A DNA stretch of 64,000 nucleotides from Alphaproteobacteria bacterium (GCA_024743195.1 JANSXE010000005.1:290941-354940), one strand, 5' to 3'. Positions 45,725 through 54,783 are shown, numbered from the stretch's first letter. The notes: generated by a model not told the origin, from the letters alone. Made by a program: numbers and translations.

Positions 45725-46255
45725 CTAGAGAAACATGTCGTAGAGCGGGATGAAGAGCGGCTCCATGTAGCCTTTCGGCAGCACGATGCGCATCGCGACG
45801 TCGAAGAAGAAGAAGCTGAACACGGGAACCGCGGTCGCGATCGACAGCGTCCGGACCGCCGAATGGCGGCCGAGCGCGCCGAGGTAATAGATCAGGAAGA
45901 AGAACATCGCGCCGTAGAAGCCGATCAGCTCGATCAGGATCAGGAAGCCGAGCAGCCCGCCGCCGACCAGCAGCAGCGAGCGCTTGGCGAAGCTGTCGAG
46001 ATAGGGCTCCTCCGAGCGCGACGGCGGCGACTTGCGCAGGAACCAGTTGACGCCGATCCAGATCGAGCAGACCAGCATCACGCCGGACAGCCAGAAGGGC
46101 CAGAAGCCGCTGCCGACGCCTTCGCCGGGCACGATCCCGATATTCTCGAAACGCCCGGCGTCGGGGTTCCAGGCGGGCGGCGCCCCGCTCTTCCACATCA
46201 GATAGATCGAGAGGAGGCCGAGTATGACGGCCGTTACGATTTCCGCACGCCTCAC
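45725..46255 (-). CDS. tctB: Tripartite tricarboxylate transporter small permease TctB
   Basis: A 176-residue membrane protein with four hydrophobic helices (IVTAVILGLLSIYLM, FWPFWLSGVMLVCSIWIGVNWF, LLLVGGGLLGFLILIELIGFYGAMFFFLIYYLG, and a C-terminal one). It begins at GTG 46255 with GAGGAGG upstream and lies between tctC and tctA. Confidence 0.92.
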   Translation of the reverse strand: MRRAEIVTAVILGLLSIYLMWKSGAPPAWNPDAGRFENIGIVPGEGVGSGFWPFWLSGVMLVCSIWIGVNWFLRKSPPSRSEEPYLDSFAKRSLLLVGGGLLGFLILIELIGFYGAMFFFLIYYLGALGRHSAVRTLSIATAVPVFSFFFFDVAMRIVLPKGYMEPLFIPLYDMFL

Positions 46256-46297
46256 GTCCCGAACCTCCTCTCTATCCCGTCTCGTCTCAGGTCGCGC

Positions 46298-47275
46298 TTA
46301 GTTGATCGCGCCCGAGGCCTTCAGGATCGCCTCGTGCCGATCGCGCTGGACCATCCAGTAGGCCTTCAGGTCGTCGCCGGCCATGAAGTCGCCCATCAGG
46401 GACTTGTCCGCCTTGTACTTCTGCCACTGATCGGTCTGGTACGCCTTCGAGAACAGGTCGGTGTAGTAGGCCTGGGCCTCCGCCGACATGCCCGGCGCGC
46501 CGACGACAGAGCGCTGCATGAAGTAGGAGAAGTCGCCGCCGACCTCGCGCAGGGTGGGCACGTCGGGGAACAGCGGCAGCCGCTCGTCGGTGAAGGCGAC
46601 CAGCGGGATCACGTCGCCGGATTCGTAGAAGCCCAGCGCCTCCGAGGGGTTGTTCACCGAGGAGGTGATCTGCTGACCGGCGAGCTGCTTGGCCACCTCG
46701 CCGCCGCCCTTGTAGGGGATGTACTTGATGTCGAGGCCGTAGTTGTTGTTCAGGAAGTCGGTGATGATGTTGTCCTCGGAGTTCTTGCCGGTGCCGCCCA
46801 TCACCCAGTCCGAGCCGCGGCTCTTAGCCGTCTCCAGGAACTGATCGAAGCTGGTGACCCCCTCGTCCTTGTGGACCCAGAGCAGGAAGGTGTCCTCCGC
46901 CATCCGCCCGACGGGCGCGAACTCCATGATGTCGACGCCGAGGCCCGGCTGGCGCAGCGGCGTGGTGAAGAAGGAGTTCAGGGTCACCATGATGGTGTGG
47001 TTCGGATCCTTGGCGCCCTTCATATGGACCAGCGCCTCGGCGCCGGAGCCGCCCGCCTTGTTGATCGGCACCAGCGGGCGCGGCGCCAGATCCTGCTGCT
47101 CGATGATCGACTGCATCAGGCGGGCCATCTTGTCGGCGCCGCCGCCCTTGCCGGCCATGATGACGAAATCGATGGGCTTGTTCGGCTCGAACGCCTGAGC
47201 CGGCGCGGCGAAGCTCGCCGCGGTCAACGCCGCGGCGCCGAGCGCCGCGCAGAACAACCGCTTGGTGACAATCAT
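46298..47275 (-). CDS. tctC: Tripartite tricarboxylate transporter substrate-binding protein TctC
   Basis: A 325-residue periplasmic receptor. It has a signal peptide ending PAQA (about residues 1-28), then the Bug-family core with GGGADKMARLM and PINKAGGSGAEA, followed by IKYIPYKGGGEVAKQLAGQQI. It is first in the tct operon, with GGGAGG before the ATG. A consensus -10 box lies about 190 nt upstream. Confidence 0.94.
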   Translation of the reverse strand: MIVTKRLFCAALGAAALTAASFAAPAQAFEPNKPIDFVIMAGKGGGADKMARLMQSIIEQQDLAPRPLVPINKAGGSGAEALVHMKGAKDPNHTIMVTLNSFFTTPLRQPGLGVDIMEFAPVGRMAEDTFLLWVHKDEGVTSFDQFLETAKSRGSDWVMGGTGKNSEDNIITDFLNNNYGLDIKYIPYKGGGEVAKQLAGQQITSSVNNPSEALGFYESGDVIPLVAFTDERLPLFPDVPTLREVGGDFSYFMQRSVVGAPGMSAEAQAYYTDLFSKAYQTDQWQKYKADKSLMGDFMAGDDLKAYWMVQRDRHEAILKASGAIN

Positions 47276-47465
47276 CTGTCATCCTCCCTTGGATTCGTTC
47301 GACAATGATGGGGGGCGGCCTTCGCCGCATTTCCCCCTCTTCCGGCAGCCGTCTTGGACGCGGCCTATCGGTTGCAAATCTGACCCCTAAACCCGCGGAA
47401 ACACCCGCCGCCGGCCGGACGCCGGGGGCGATTCGAACCGCGAATCGCACAGTCAGGACGCGCTA

Positions 47466-47471
47466 ATTATA
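47466..47471 (-). promoter_or_regulatory. Consensus -10 box (TATAAT) upstream of tctC
   Basis: The minus strand reads TATAAT in an AT-rich patch 24-29 nt downstream of the Usp gene stop and about 190 nt upstream of tctC. No good -35 is seen at 16-18 nt. If used, it gives tctC a long 5' leader. Confidence 0.4.
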
Positions 47472-47494
47472 ACATTTTTGTGAGAAGGCAAGCC

Positions 47495-48352
47495 TCAATG
47501 AACAAAAATTATCGGGAGTCCGGCCTTGTCGACAATTACTTGCGAGTTCCCGCCAAAGATGGCTTCCCGCTCATGACTCGCGCTGTACGCGCCCATGATC
47601 ATGAGATCCGCGCCCAGCTCGGCGCTGCGGCGCAACAGGGCGGCCCCGACGCCGCCTTCCGCCGTCAGGGTTTCGAAAGCGGCCGCGATTCCACGCACCG
47701 CTAGATAGTCGCGCAGATCCTCCGGCGACGCGCCCTTGGCGTCGCGCCCCTCGACGGTCAGAACCGTGACCGCCGCGGCGTTGACCAGCACGTCAAGCGT
47801 CAGCGCCACCGCGCGCGCCGCTTCGAGCGACCCGTTCCAGGCGAGCGTCACCCGCTCGCCCAGCGCCGCCGGGCGCTCCTCGCGGGGCGGGACCATCATG
47901 ACCGGACGGCCGGTGTGGAAAATCGCGGCGACCAGACTGTTGACCCCGAGATTGCGGTCGCGGTCGGGCTTGGCGACGACGATCAGGTCGGCCAACCGGC
48001 CGCGCCGCTTGAGGACGTCCGCCTGCTTGCCCACCTCCTCGATCCAGGAGGCGCTCGGCCCGGGTCCGTCCGGCCGTTGTCCGATGGGCAGCTTGAGATC
48101 GCCGGCGATGCGGTCGAAATCGCGGTGCAGCTTCTCCTCCTCCGCGTCGGCGACGCCGGCGGCGCTCTCGGCGAGCTGTTCGCGCAGGAAGCGCGGCAAC
48201 GGCCGACCGAAGGACGGCGCCTCGTCCGGCTTCGGCCGGCAGTGCACAACGTCGATGTGCGCGCCATAGCGCCGCGCCATCACGCTGGCGTGCGCCAACA
48301 CGTTCTCACCCTTCCCGTCGCCGCGCACGGGAACCAGGATCTTGCGGATCAT
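47495..48352 (-). CDS. Universal stress protein, tandem Usp domains
   Basis: A 285-residue cytoplasmic protein with two Usp folds (about residues 1-150 and 160-285). The second half has the ATP-binding-like signature LIMGAYSASHEREAIFGGNSQVIVDKAGLPIIFVH. The first begins MIRKILVPVRGDGKGENVLAHAS. It probably responds to starvation or stress and precedes the tct operon on the same strand. The ATG at 48352 follows AAGGGAGG. Confidence 0.9.
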   Translation of the reverse strand: MIRKILVPVRGDGKGENVLAHASVMARRYGAHIDVVHCRPKPDEAPSFGRPLPRFLREQLAESAAGVADAEEEKLHRDFDRIAGDLKLPIGQRPDGPGPSASWIEEVGKQADVLKRRGRLADLIVVAKPDRDRNLGVNSLVAAIFHTGRPVMMVPPREERPAALGERVTLAWNGSLEAARAVALTLDVLVNAAAVTVLTVEGRDAKGASPEDLRDYLAVRGIAAAFETLTAEGGVGAALLRRSAELGADLMIMGAYSASHEREAIFGGNSQVIVDKAGLPIIFVH

Positions 48353-48641
48353 CCGCCCCTCCCTTTCTCGTTTTTTCTGGCCTTGTTCAGCCCACACGGG
48401 GGAGCCGTCGGACCCTGACCGCACAGCTTACGGTCGAACAGGCCGCAAGGAAATGGCGCTCGGTTCGCCGCTGTCCAGGGCTTGGCGCGCCGCGCGTCCG
48501 CGACATCGTCCGAACCGGCCGCCCGATTCCGTGGTTCTTCCTGGCGATTTCTCTTGAGCGCGCGCGGACGTCGGCCCTACAAGCGATTCTGGGTCGGCGC
48601 GCTCGCCGGCCCTCTTGCTGTGTCGTCTTTGGGGGGATCGC

Positions 48642-49817
48642 ATGACGCTGCCGTTCGAGAAGCACGAGTATCTCGACCGCATCGACCGGGTGAAACGGGC
48701 GATGGAGAACGAGGGGATCGAGGTCCTGATCTCCGCCGACCCGGCGAACATGAACTACCTGACCGGCTATGACGGCTGGTCCTTCTACGTGCCGCAGGTC
48801 GTCGTCACGGCGCTGGCCGAGCCGGAGCCGATCTGGATCGGCCGCGGCATCGACGCCAACGGGGCCCGGGTCACCACCTTCCTCGGCGACAGCTCGATCT
48901 ACGGCTATTCCGACGACTACGTCCAGAAGCGCGACTGTCACGCGATGGATTTCGTCGCCGACGTGCTGCGCGAACGGGGGCTGGCCTCCAAGCGCATCGG
49001 CGTCGAGATGGACGCCTACTACTACAGCGCGGCCGGCCACGCCGCCCTGCAGCAGGGCTTGCCGAACGCGACCTTCCTGAACGGCCATTGGGTCGTGCGC
49101 TGGGTCCGCAACGTCAAATCGGACATGGAAATCCAGTATATGAAGCAGGCCGGCCGGCTGATGGAGCTGGTGATGCAGGTCGGCGTCGCGCACATCTCCG
49201 CGGGCGTGCGCCAATGCGACGCGGCGGCCGCCATCTATCAGGCGCAGATCAGCGGCATGGGCGACTTCGGGGGCGACTATACGGCGATCTGCCCGATGCT
49301 GCCGACCGGCGTCGGCACCTCGACCCCGCACCTGACCTGGAGCGACGAGACCTTCCGCGAGGGCGAGGCGACGATCCTCGAACTCGCCGCCGCGCGGTGT
49401 CATTATCACAGCCCGCTCGCGCGGACCGTCTTCCTGGGAACCCCGCCGGATCACATCGCCGACTGCGCCAAGGGCGCCGTCGAGGCGCTGGAGACGGTCC
49501 TCGACGTCATCAAGCCCGGCGTGACCTGCGAGGAGATCGTGCAGGTCTGGAAGAAAGTGGTCGCCAAGTACGGCATCGAGAAGGACAGCCGCATGGGCTA
49601 CTCCATCGGCTGCGCCTATCCGCCCGATTGGGGCGAACACACGCTCAGTCTGCGGCTCGGCGACAAGACGGTTCTGCAGCCCAACATGACGATCCATGTG
49701 ATGCCGGGCATCTGGTACGACAATTGGGGGGTCGAGATTTCCGAGGCGATCCGCATTACCGACGACGGCTGCGAGTGCCTCGCCAACGTGGCGCGCGACC
49801 TTTTCGTCAAGGAATAG
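48642..49817 (+). CDS. M24 (creatinase/ectoine hydrolase-like) family protein
   Basis: A 391-residue pita-bread-fold protein with an N-terminal creatinase domain (EVLISADPANMNYLTGYDGWSFYVPQ) and a C-terminal M24 domain. The ending MPGIWYDNWGVEISEAIRITDDGCE is close to ectoine hydrolase DoeA-type enzymes. Where metal-dependent M24 peptidases have their first aspartates, this protein reads LELAAARCHYHSPLART, so it probably lacks a metal, as creatinases do. The substrate is uncertain. It is monocistronic and divergent from the Usp gene. Confidence 0.85.
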   Translation: MTLPFEKHEYLDRIDRVKRAMENEGIEVLISADPANMNYLTGYDGWSFYVPQVVVTALAEPEPIWIGRGIDANGARVTTFLGDSSIYGYSDDYVQKRDCHAMDFVADVLRERGLASKRIGVEMDAYYYSAAGHAALQQGLPNATFLNGHWVVRWVRNVKSDMEIQYMKQAGRLMELVMQVGVAHISAGVRQCDAAAAIYQAQISGMGDFGGDYTAICPMLPTGVGTSTPHLTWSDETFREGEATILELAAARCHYHSPLARTVFLGTPPDHIADCAKGAVEALETVLDVIKPGVTCEEIVQVWKKVVAKYGIEKDSRMGYSIGCAYPPDWGEHTLSLRLGDKTVLQPNMTIHVMPGIWYDNWGVEISEAIRITDDGCECLANVARDLFVKE

Positions 49818-49922
49818 CGCCGCCCCCCATCCTCCCGCGTTAGGAGGGCGCGCGTTCGGGTTTGCTTAACGATTTCGATGCTAGACGCTGGGTTCGAAGG
49901 CTAGGGCGAGTGGGGCCGCGCC

Positions 49923-51533
49923 ATGGCGGACTCGAACACGAGCGAACGGAAGATGGAATCAGCGGCGCGTAAGACGGCGTCGGACTTCGGGCCGCCCGAG
50001 GCGCTGTGCGCGGAGGTCGTGGCCGGAGCGTTCGACTGGCGTTGGGAGACCGACGCGGCGCATCGCTACACGCTGCTGTGCAGCGGATTCGAAGCGACAA
50101 CGGGCTTCGACAGCTCCGACTATATCGGCCGAACTCGCGCGGACCTGTTGAGTTGCGCCGTCGGGGCCCACGCGGCCGCGGCGCACAGGTCGGACCTGGA
50201 GGCGCGTCGCCCGATCCGCGGCCTCACCTATCATCTGACCGGGCCGGAGGGGGCCTGCCGGTGGGTGCGCGTGGTCGGCGCGCCGCGCTTCGACGATCAA
50301 GGGGCCTTCCTGGGCTATGCGGGCTTCGGCCAGGATGTGACCGAGGAGCACAGGACCCAGGCGGCCGCGGACCGCGCGACCCGCATGCTGGCCCACGCCG
50401 TCGACAGCCTGAACGAACCCTTCGCGCTCTACGATCCGGACGACCGGCTGATCATCGCGAACAAGCGCTACCGGATGCTTGCGGCGCCGATCCCGGGCGT
50501 CGACAGGCCGGGCGTGACGTTCGAGGAGGCGCTCCGCAAAGGGGTCGCCTGCGGCGTCGTCAAGCCCTACGAGGGCATGAGCGACGAGGAGTACGTCGCC
50601 TGGCGTCTCGCCCAACATCGCAATCCGACGGGCCCGATCGAGTTCCGCCGCGGCGACGGTCAGTGGAACATGGTGCTCGAAGAACGCCTTTCGGACGGCA
50701 GCACGGTCCTGATCCTCTACGACGTCACCGCGCGCAAGCGCGGCGAGCAGCTGATCCTGGAGGCCAAGAACCAGGCGGAGCAGGCCAACCAGGCGAAATC
50801 CTTCTTCCTGGCCAGCATGAGCCATGAACTGCGCACGCCGCTGAACGCCATCATCGGCTTTTCGGAGTTGATCCACGAAGAGGTCTTCGGCCCGATCGGC
50901 AACCCGCGCTACCGAAGCTATATCGACCATATCAACGCCAGCGGCCGGCACCTGCTGGACATCATCCAGGATTTGCTCGACCTGTCGCGCATCGAGACCG
51001 GCGCCTTCGATCTGGAGGCCGGCGCCGTCGATCTGGACCGCCTGATCCGGGATTGCACGACGATCGCGGGCGGTTCGTCCGCCGCGCGCGGCGCGCGCTT
51101 CGCGGTCGAGACGCCGCCCGATCTGGGGCCGATCGAGGCGGACCGGCGGGCGGTGCGGCAGATCCTTCTCAACCTGATGACCAACGCGTTGAAGTTCTCC
51201 GATCCGGCGGACCCGATCATCATCCGCGCGGCCCTGGACGGCCCGGACCGGGTGCGGATCTCCGTCGAGGATCGCGGCATCGGCATCGCGCCCGAGGATT
51301 TGCCTTACGTCACCGACCCCTTCGCCCGGGCGCAGGACCCCCAGGTCCGCGCTCGCGAGGGCTCGGGTCTCGGTCTCGCGGTGAGCCGCATGCTGGCGGA
51401 GCAGATGGGCGGGCGCCTCGTGCTGGAGAGCGCGGTCGGCGAAGGCACCACGGCCAGCCTGGTGCTGCCCCGTTCGGCCCGTCCGGCGCGCGCGCCGCAT
51501 CCGCAGAAAGGCTCAACGCCCGCAAAAGCGTGA
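49923..51533 (+). CDS. PAS-domain sensor histidine kinase
   Basis: A 536-residue soluble kinase. Two PAS regions span about residues 30-160 and 165-285 (second starting AVDSLNEPFALYDPDDRLIIANKRY). HisKA has SMSHELRTPLNAIIGFSELI. The HATPase has NLMTNALKFS, DRGIGIAPED and GSGLGLAVSRML. A short coiled helix (EQANQAKSFFLA) joins PAS to HisKA. No regulator gene is adjacent. It is of the same general type as the kinase at 35823-37787. Confidence 0.9.
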   Translation: MADSNTSERKMESAARKTASDFGPPEALCAEVVAGAFDWRWETDAAHRYTLLCSGFEATTGFDSSDYIGRTRADLLSCAVGAHAAAAHRSDLEARRPIRGLTYHLTGPEGACRWVRVVGAPRFDDQGAFLGYAGFGQDVTEEHRTQAAADRATRMLAHAVDSLNEPFALYDPDDRLIIANKRYRMLAAPIPGVDRPGVTFEEALRKGVACGVVKPYEGMSDEEYVAWRLAQHRNPTGPIEFRRGDGQWNMVLEERLSDGSTVLILYDVTARKRGEQLILEAKNQAEQANQAKSFFLASMSHELRTPLNAIIGFSELIHEEVFGPIGNPRYRSYIDHINASGRHLLDIIQDLLDLSRIETGAFDLEAGAVDLDRLIRDCTTIAGGSSAARGARFAVETPPDLGPIEADRRAVRQILLNLMTNALKFSDPADPIIIRAALDGPDRVRISVEDRGIGIAPEDLPYVTDPFARAQDPQVRAREGSGLGLAVSRMLAEQMGGRLVLESAVGEGTTASLVLPRSARPARAPHPQKGSTPAKA

Positions 51534-51569
51534 CGAGCCGGGCCTGCGCACGATCCGACGCGCCCTCGC

Positions 51570-51746
51570 CCTTCGAGACGCCGCCGGACGGCGGCTCCTC
51601 AGGACGAGGGGTCTTGGCCCTATCGAGCGGTTCTCTTGTCATCCCGGCCGCAGCGCAGCGGAGAGCCGGGAGCCAGAGCGGGTCGCACAGGCTTGGCGCT
51701 TGCCGCTCCTGGGTCCCGGCTCGGCCTCGCGGCCGTCCGGGACGAC
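51570..51746. repeat. Compound dispersed repeat, copy 2
   Basis: It has the same two modules as 41723-41863: CTTCGAGACGCCGCC with hairpin and CTCCTCAGGACGAGG, TATCGAGCGG, then GAGAGCCGGGAGCC and its partner GCTCCTGGGTCCCGGCTC, ending GCCGTCCGGGACGAC. This copy is fuller, with a long self-complementary module B. Confidence 0.75.
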
Positions 51747-51752
51747 GGTGCG

Positions 51753-51834
51753 GACAAAAACGGGGACACAATACTCTTTTAGACAAAAACGGGGACACAA
51801 TACTCTTTTAAAACGGGGACACAATGCTCTTTTC
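51753..51834 (+). repeat. GGGGACACAATACT repeat array, direct arrangement
   Basis: Two exact 29-bp tandem units (51753-51781 and 51782-51810) are followed by a third shorter, slightly changed unit (51811-51834). Each unit carries AACGGGGACACAAT followed by ACTCTTTT or a close variant. The same core is found inverted at 193-272. Confidence 0.85.
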
Positions 51835-51914
51835 ACGAGCCATGCGCTCGCCATCCCGCCTGCGGGGGGCTACAAGCGAAGGGCCTCACGCTGCTTCCGA
51901 TCGGTGACCTCCTG

Positions 51915-52871
51915 ATGACGGCCGACGCCGCCCGCCCCGCCTCCAGGCCCGCCCCCGGCTCCGCCGCGGACGCGCGCTCGCCCCGCTTCGGCGTCGCCAT
52001 GATGATGGCCAGCGTCTTCTTATTCGCGATCATGGACGCGACGGTGAAGTGGCTGGGCGACAGCTATCCGACCTCGCACATCGTGCTGTTCCGCTGCGCG
52101 GCGGCGCTGCCGGTCGTGTGGATCTTCGTGATTCGCGCCGGCGGCGCGGCGAGCCTGCGGACGCGCCGGCCCGGGGTGCATCTTCTGCGCAGCCTGTTCG
52201 GCCTTTCCGCCATGGGGCTCGCCTTCTGGGCCTTCAGTCAGATGCGGCTGGCCGACGCGGTGGCGATCCTGTTCGCCGCGCCGTTGTTCATGACGGCGCT
52301 GGCCGCGCCGCTGCTGAAGGAGCCGGTGGGTCCGCGCCGCTGGACGGCGGTCCTGCTCGGCTTCGTCGGCGTGCTGGTGGTCGTCAACCCGGGCGCGGGG
52401 GTCCTGACGGTCGGGGCCTGGGCGGCGCTCGCGGCGGCGATCCTGATGGCGCTCGCCATGATCACGATCCGCAAGCTCTCCTCGACCGAGCCCGCCTCGA
52501 CCATCGCCTTCTACTTCACGGTCACCGGATCGCTTCTCGGCCTGGGCTGGGCGCTCGCCGACGGCTGGCGGGCGCCGGCGGGGGTCGACCTCGCGCTGCT
52601 GCTGGCGGTTGGCGTGGTGGGCGCGCTGGCGCAATACGCCATGACGCTCGCCTTCCGCCATGCGGAGGTCGCCCAGGTCGCGCCCTTGGAATACGGCGCG
52701 CTGATCTGGACCAGCCTGATCGGCTATCTGGTCTGGGCGGAAATCCCGGAGGCCCGGGTGTGGATCGGCGCCGCCATCATCATCGGCTCCGGCCTCTACA
52801 TGCTCTATCGTGAGCGACGTGTGGGCGAGGTCCGAAGGCTGCGCCTGCCGCGGCTCAGGGGACGCGCCTGA
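51915..52871 (+). CDS. DMT superfamily (EamA) transporter
   Basis: A 318-residue protein with ten predicted helices in two EamA repeats (MMMASVFLFAIMDATVKWLG start of repeat 1; WAALAAAILMALAMITIRKLS start of repeat 2). It probably exports or takes up a small metabolite. The start at 51915 has CCTCC rather than an SD-like purine run upstream, so it could lie slightly downstream. Confidence 0.87.
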   Translation: MTADAARPASRPAPGSAADARSPRFGVAMMMASVFLFAIMDATVKWLGDSYPTSHIVLFRCAAALPVVWIFVIRAGGAASLRTRRPGVHLLRSLFGLSAMGLAFWAFSQMRLADAVAILFAAPLFMTALAAPLLKEPVGPRRWTAVLLGFVGVLVVVNPGAGVLTVGAWAALAAAILMALAMITIRKLSSTEPASTIAFYFTVTGSLLGLGWALADGWRAPAGVDLALLLAVGVVGALAQYAMTLAFRHAEVAQVAPLEYGALIWTSLIGYLVWAEIPEARVWIGAAIIIGSGLYMLYRERRVGEVRRLRLPRLRGRA

Positions 52872-52877
52872 CGGGCG

Positions 52878-53111
52878 TCAGGGCGCCCGGCGGCGCCGGC
52901 GCGGGCGCAAATCGCTCTCGCTGACGCGCCCGGATTCGATGCGGCGCGCCTTGAGGTCCTGCAGGATCTCGTAGCGGCGCGGATTGTCGGCGCGCGGCCA
53001 CTCCCGGATTTCCTCCCCCGTGCGCAGGCAGCCGAGGCAGCGTCCCGTCTGGGGATCGAGCGCGCACACGCCGATGCAGGGCGAGGGGATATCGGGGAGG
53101 GATCGGCTCAT
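52878..53111 (-). CDS. DUF1289 family small protein
   Basis: A 77-residue protein with the four-cysteine pattern PCIGVCALDPQTGRCLGC diagnostic of DUF1289, probably metal-binding, followed by a basic tail. Function is unknown. It is convergent with the DMT gene 7 nt away. Confidence 0.9.
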   Translation of the reverse strand: MSRSLPDIPSPCIGVCALDPQTGRCLGCLRTGEEIREWPRADNPRRYEILQDLKARRIESGRVSESDLRPRRRRRAP

Positions 53112-53189
53112 GAAGCGACTCCGCGCAGGCGTTGCATGGGTCGGATGTAGACCGCCCGGCGATGCGCCGCAAGGGGGGGCTGCGATCTA

Positions 53190-53212
53190 TATTTCGATAA
53201 TACTAGAAATAA
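53190..53212. promoter_or_regulatory. ArsR-type operator, copy 1
   Basis: ATTTCGATAATACTAGAAAT is an imperfect palindrome (ATTTC arms against GAAAT) immediately upstream of the ArsR gene. A near-identical copy is at 53656-53681. It is very probably the autoregulatory site of the ArsR protein. Confidence 0.75.
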
Positions 53213-53249
53213 CGTTTACATGCGGGCGACGCCGCGCTATCGTCGCGGC

Positions 53250-53591
53250 GTGGACGAAGAACTGGAACGCACCGCCGCCTGCCTGGAAGCGCTCGGCCAT
53301 CCGACGCGTCTGGCGATCTATCGCCTGTTGGTGCGCGCGGGCTCCGACGGTCGGCCGGTCGGCAAGATTCAGGAGGCGTTGGCCGCGCCGGCCTCCACCC
53401 TGTCCCATCATCTGAAGCATTTGGAGATGGTGGGGTTGATCGTGCGCCGCCGCGAGGGGACGACCCATCGCTGCGTGGCCAGTTTCCCCACCATGGACCA
53501 GGTGCTGGGCTTTCTGACCCGCGAATGCTGCGCCGAAGACGCCGCGCCGGGCGGCCCGCCCGCCGACCACCCGCGCCGCGCCGCCGACTGA
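53250..53591 (+). CDS. ArsR family transcriptional regulator
   Basis: A 113-residue winged-helix repressor (LEALGHPTRLAIYRLLVRAG, PASTLSHHLKHLEMVGLIVRRREG). The usual ELCVCDL metal site is absent. A cysteine pair near the C terminus (TRECC) and one in HRC could sense arsenite or another thiophilic metal. The GTG at 53250 matches the usual ArsR N terminus; the ATG at 53220 would add ten residues. It lies between two copies of its probable operator and upstream of the permease it likely controls. Confidence 0.88.
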   Translation: MDEELERTAACLEALGHPTRLAIYRLLVRAGSDGRPVGKIQEALAAPASTLSHHLKHLEMVGLIVRRREGTTHRCVASFPTMDQVLGFLTRECCAEDAAPGGPPADHPRRAAD

Positions 53592-53623
53592 CGCGCCCGA
53601 AAGACTTCCCGAGGGGACGACGG

Positions 53624-54733
53624 ATGACCACAGGACCTGGCCGATTGCAGAGTTCATATTTCGATAATTCTAGAAAAACTGGATCTCTGCGAACGGCGAC
53701 CGCCGCCGCGCGCCGGCTGGCGGGCGACCGGGTGGTCCTGGCCTTCATCGGGATCGCGGCGCTGGCCGGCCTCTACGAGCCGGAGGCGGTCGCGCCGTTG
53801 CTGACGGCCGCGGCCGAGAGCCTCGCCGACACCGCCCCCTTCATCGCCGCGTCCGTGCTGATCGCCGCCCTGGTGAAGGCGAGCGGGGCCGACCGGCTGA
53901 TCGGCCGGGCGATGGCGGGTCGGGCGCATGTCGCGGTCGTGACGGCGGCGCTGTTCGGCGCGCTTTCGCCCTTCTGCAGTTGCGGGGTGGTGCCCCTGAT
54001 CGCCGCCCTGCTAGCGGCGGGCGTCCCGCTGGCCCCGGTGATGGCCTTCTGGCTCGCCTCGCCTGTGATCGATCCGGAGATGATGGTGCTGAGCTGGGGC
54101 GTGCTGGGCGCGGAAATCACGCTCGCCAAGACCGCGTCGGCCATGCTGCTGGGACTGCTGGGCGGCGCCACGGTGCTGCTGGTCGAGCGCGCCGGCGGCT
54201 ATGGCGACGCGCTGAAGGGCGCGGCGCGCGGCGGCTGCGGGAGTTCCTGCGGGCCCGGGAGCACGATCGACCCGAACGCGCGGCCGGTCTGGGCCTTCTG
54301 GCGCGAGGGCGCGCGGCGCGCGACCTTCACCGACGAGCTGCGGCGCAGCGGCTGGTTCCTGGCCAAGTGGCTGACGCTGGCCTTCCTGCTGGAGGCGATC
54401 ATGCTGCGCTGGATTCCGATGGACAAGGTGGCGGCCGGCCTCGCCGATCTGGGCCTGTGGTCGGTGCCGGCGGCGGCGCTGGTCGGCGTGCCGAGCTATC
54501 TGAACGGCTATGCGGCGATCCCGCTGGTGCGCGGGCTGATGGATGTCGGCCTGTCGCCGGGCGCGGCGCTGACCTTCATGGTGGCGGGCGGCGTCACCTC
54601 GGTCCCGGCCGCGATCGCGGTGCACGCGCTGGTGCGCTGGCCGGTCTTCCTGACCTATCTCGCGGTCGCGGCCGTCGGCTCGATCGGCGTCGGCGTCGCC
54701 TATGCGCTGTGGGTCGCCGGCGCGGCGGCCTGA
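53624..54733 (+). CDS. Permease of the ArsP/DUF318 family
   Basis: A 369-residue permease with about eight helices. The family motif SPFCSCGVVPLIAALLAAGVPLAPVMAFWLASP (Cys118, Cys120) is intact. A hydrophilic loop contains GGCGSSCG, another possible thiol site. Related ArsP proteins export trivalent organoarsenicals. The neighbouring ArsR gene and operators support metalloid-responsive efflux. The ATG at 53624 follows GAGGGGA. Codons 12-18 coincide with the second operator copy. Confidence 0.85.
   Translation: MTTGPGRLQSSYFDNSRKTGSLRTATAAARRLAGDRVVLAFIGIAALAGLYEPEAVAPLLTAAAESLADTAPFIAASVLIAALVKASGADRLIGRAMAGRAHVAVVTAALFGALSPFCSCGVVPLIAALLAAGVPLAPVMAFWLASPVIDPEMMVLSWGVLGAEITLAKTASAMLLGLLGGATVLLVERAGGYGDALKGAARGGCGSSCGPGSTIDPNARPVWAFWREGARRATFTDELRRSGWFLAKWLTLAFLLEAIMLRWIPMDKVAAGLADLGLWSVPAAALVGVPSYLNGYAAIPLVRGLMDVGLSPGAALTFMVAGGVTSVPAAIAVHALVRWPVFLTYLAVAAVGSIGVGVAYALWVAGAAA
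53656..53681. promoter_or_regulatory. ArsR-type operator, copy 2, inside the permease coding region
   Basis: ATTTCGATAATTCTAGAAAA differs from the upstream operator by two or three bases. It is translated as part of SYFDNSRK (residues 11-18). It may act as a second repressor site or roadblock, or mark an internal promoter with a later permease start. Confidence 0.7.
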
Positions 54734-54783
54734 GCGCCGCGACGCGCGCCCGAAAGACGACCGGCGGCGCAGCCGATGACCCT

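Larger units (their letters stand above)
51534..51914. other. 381-bp intergenic region made of repeats
   Basis: It holds compound repeat copy 2 (51570-51746) and the GGGGACACAATACT direct array (51753-51834). I see no gene. The DMT transporter starts at 51915. Confidence 0.7.
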
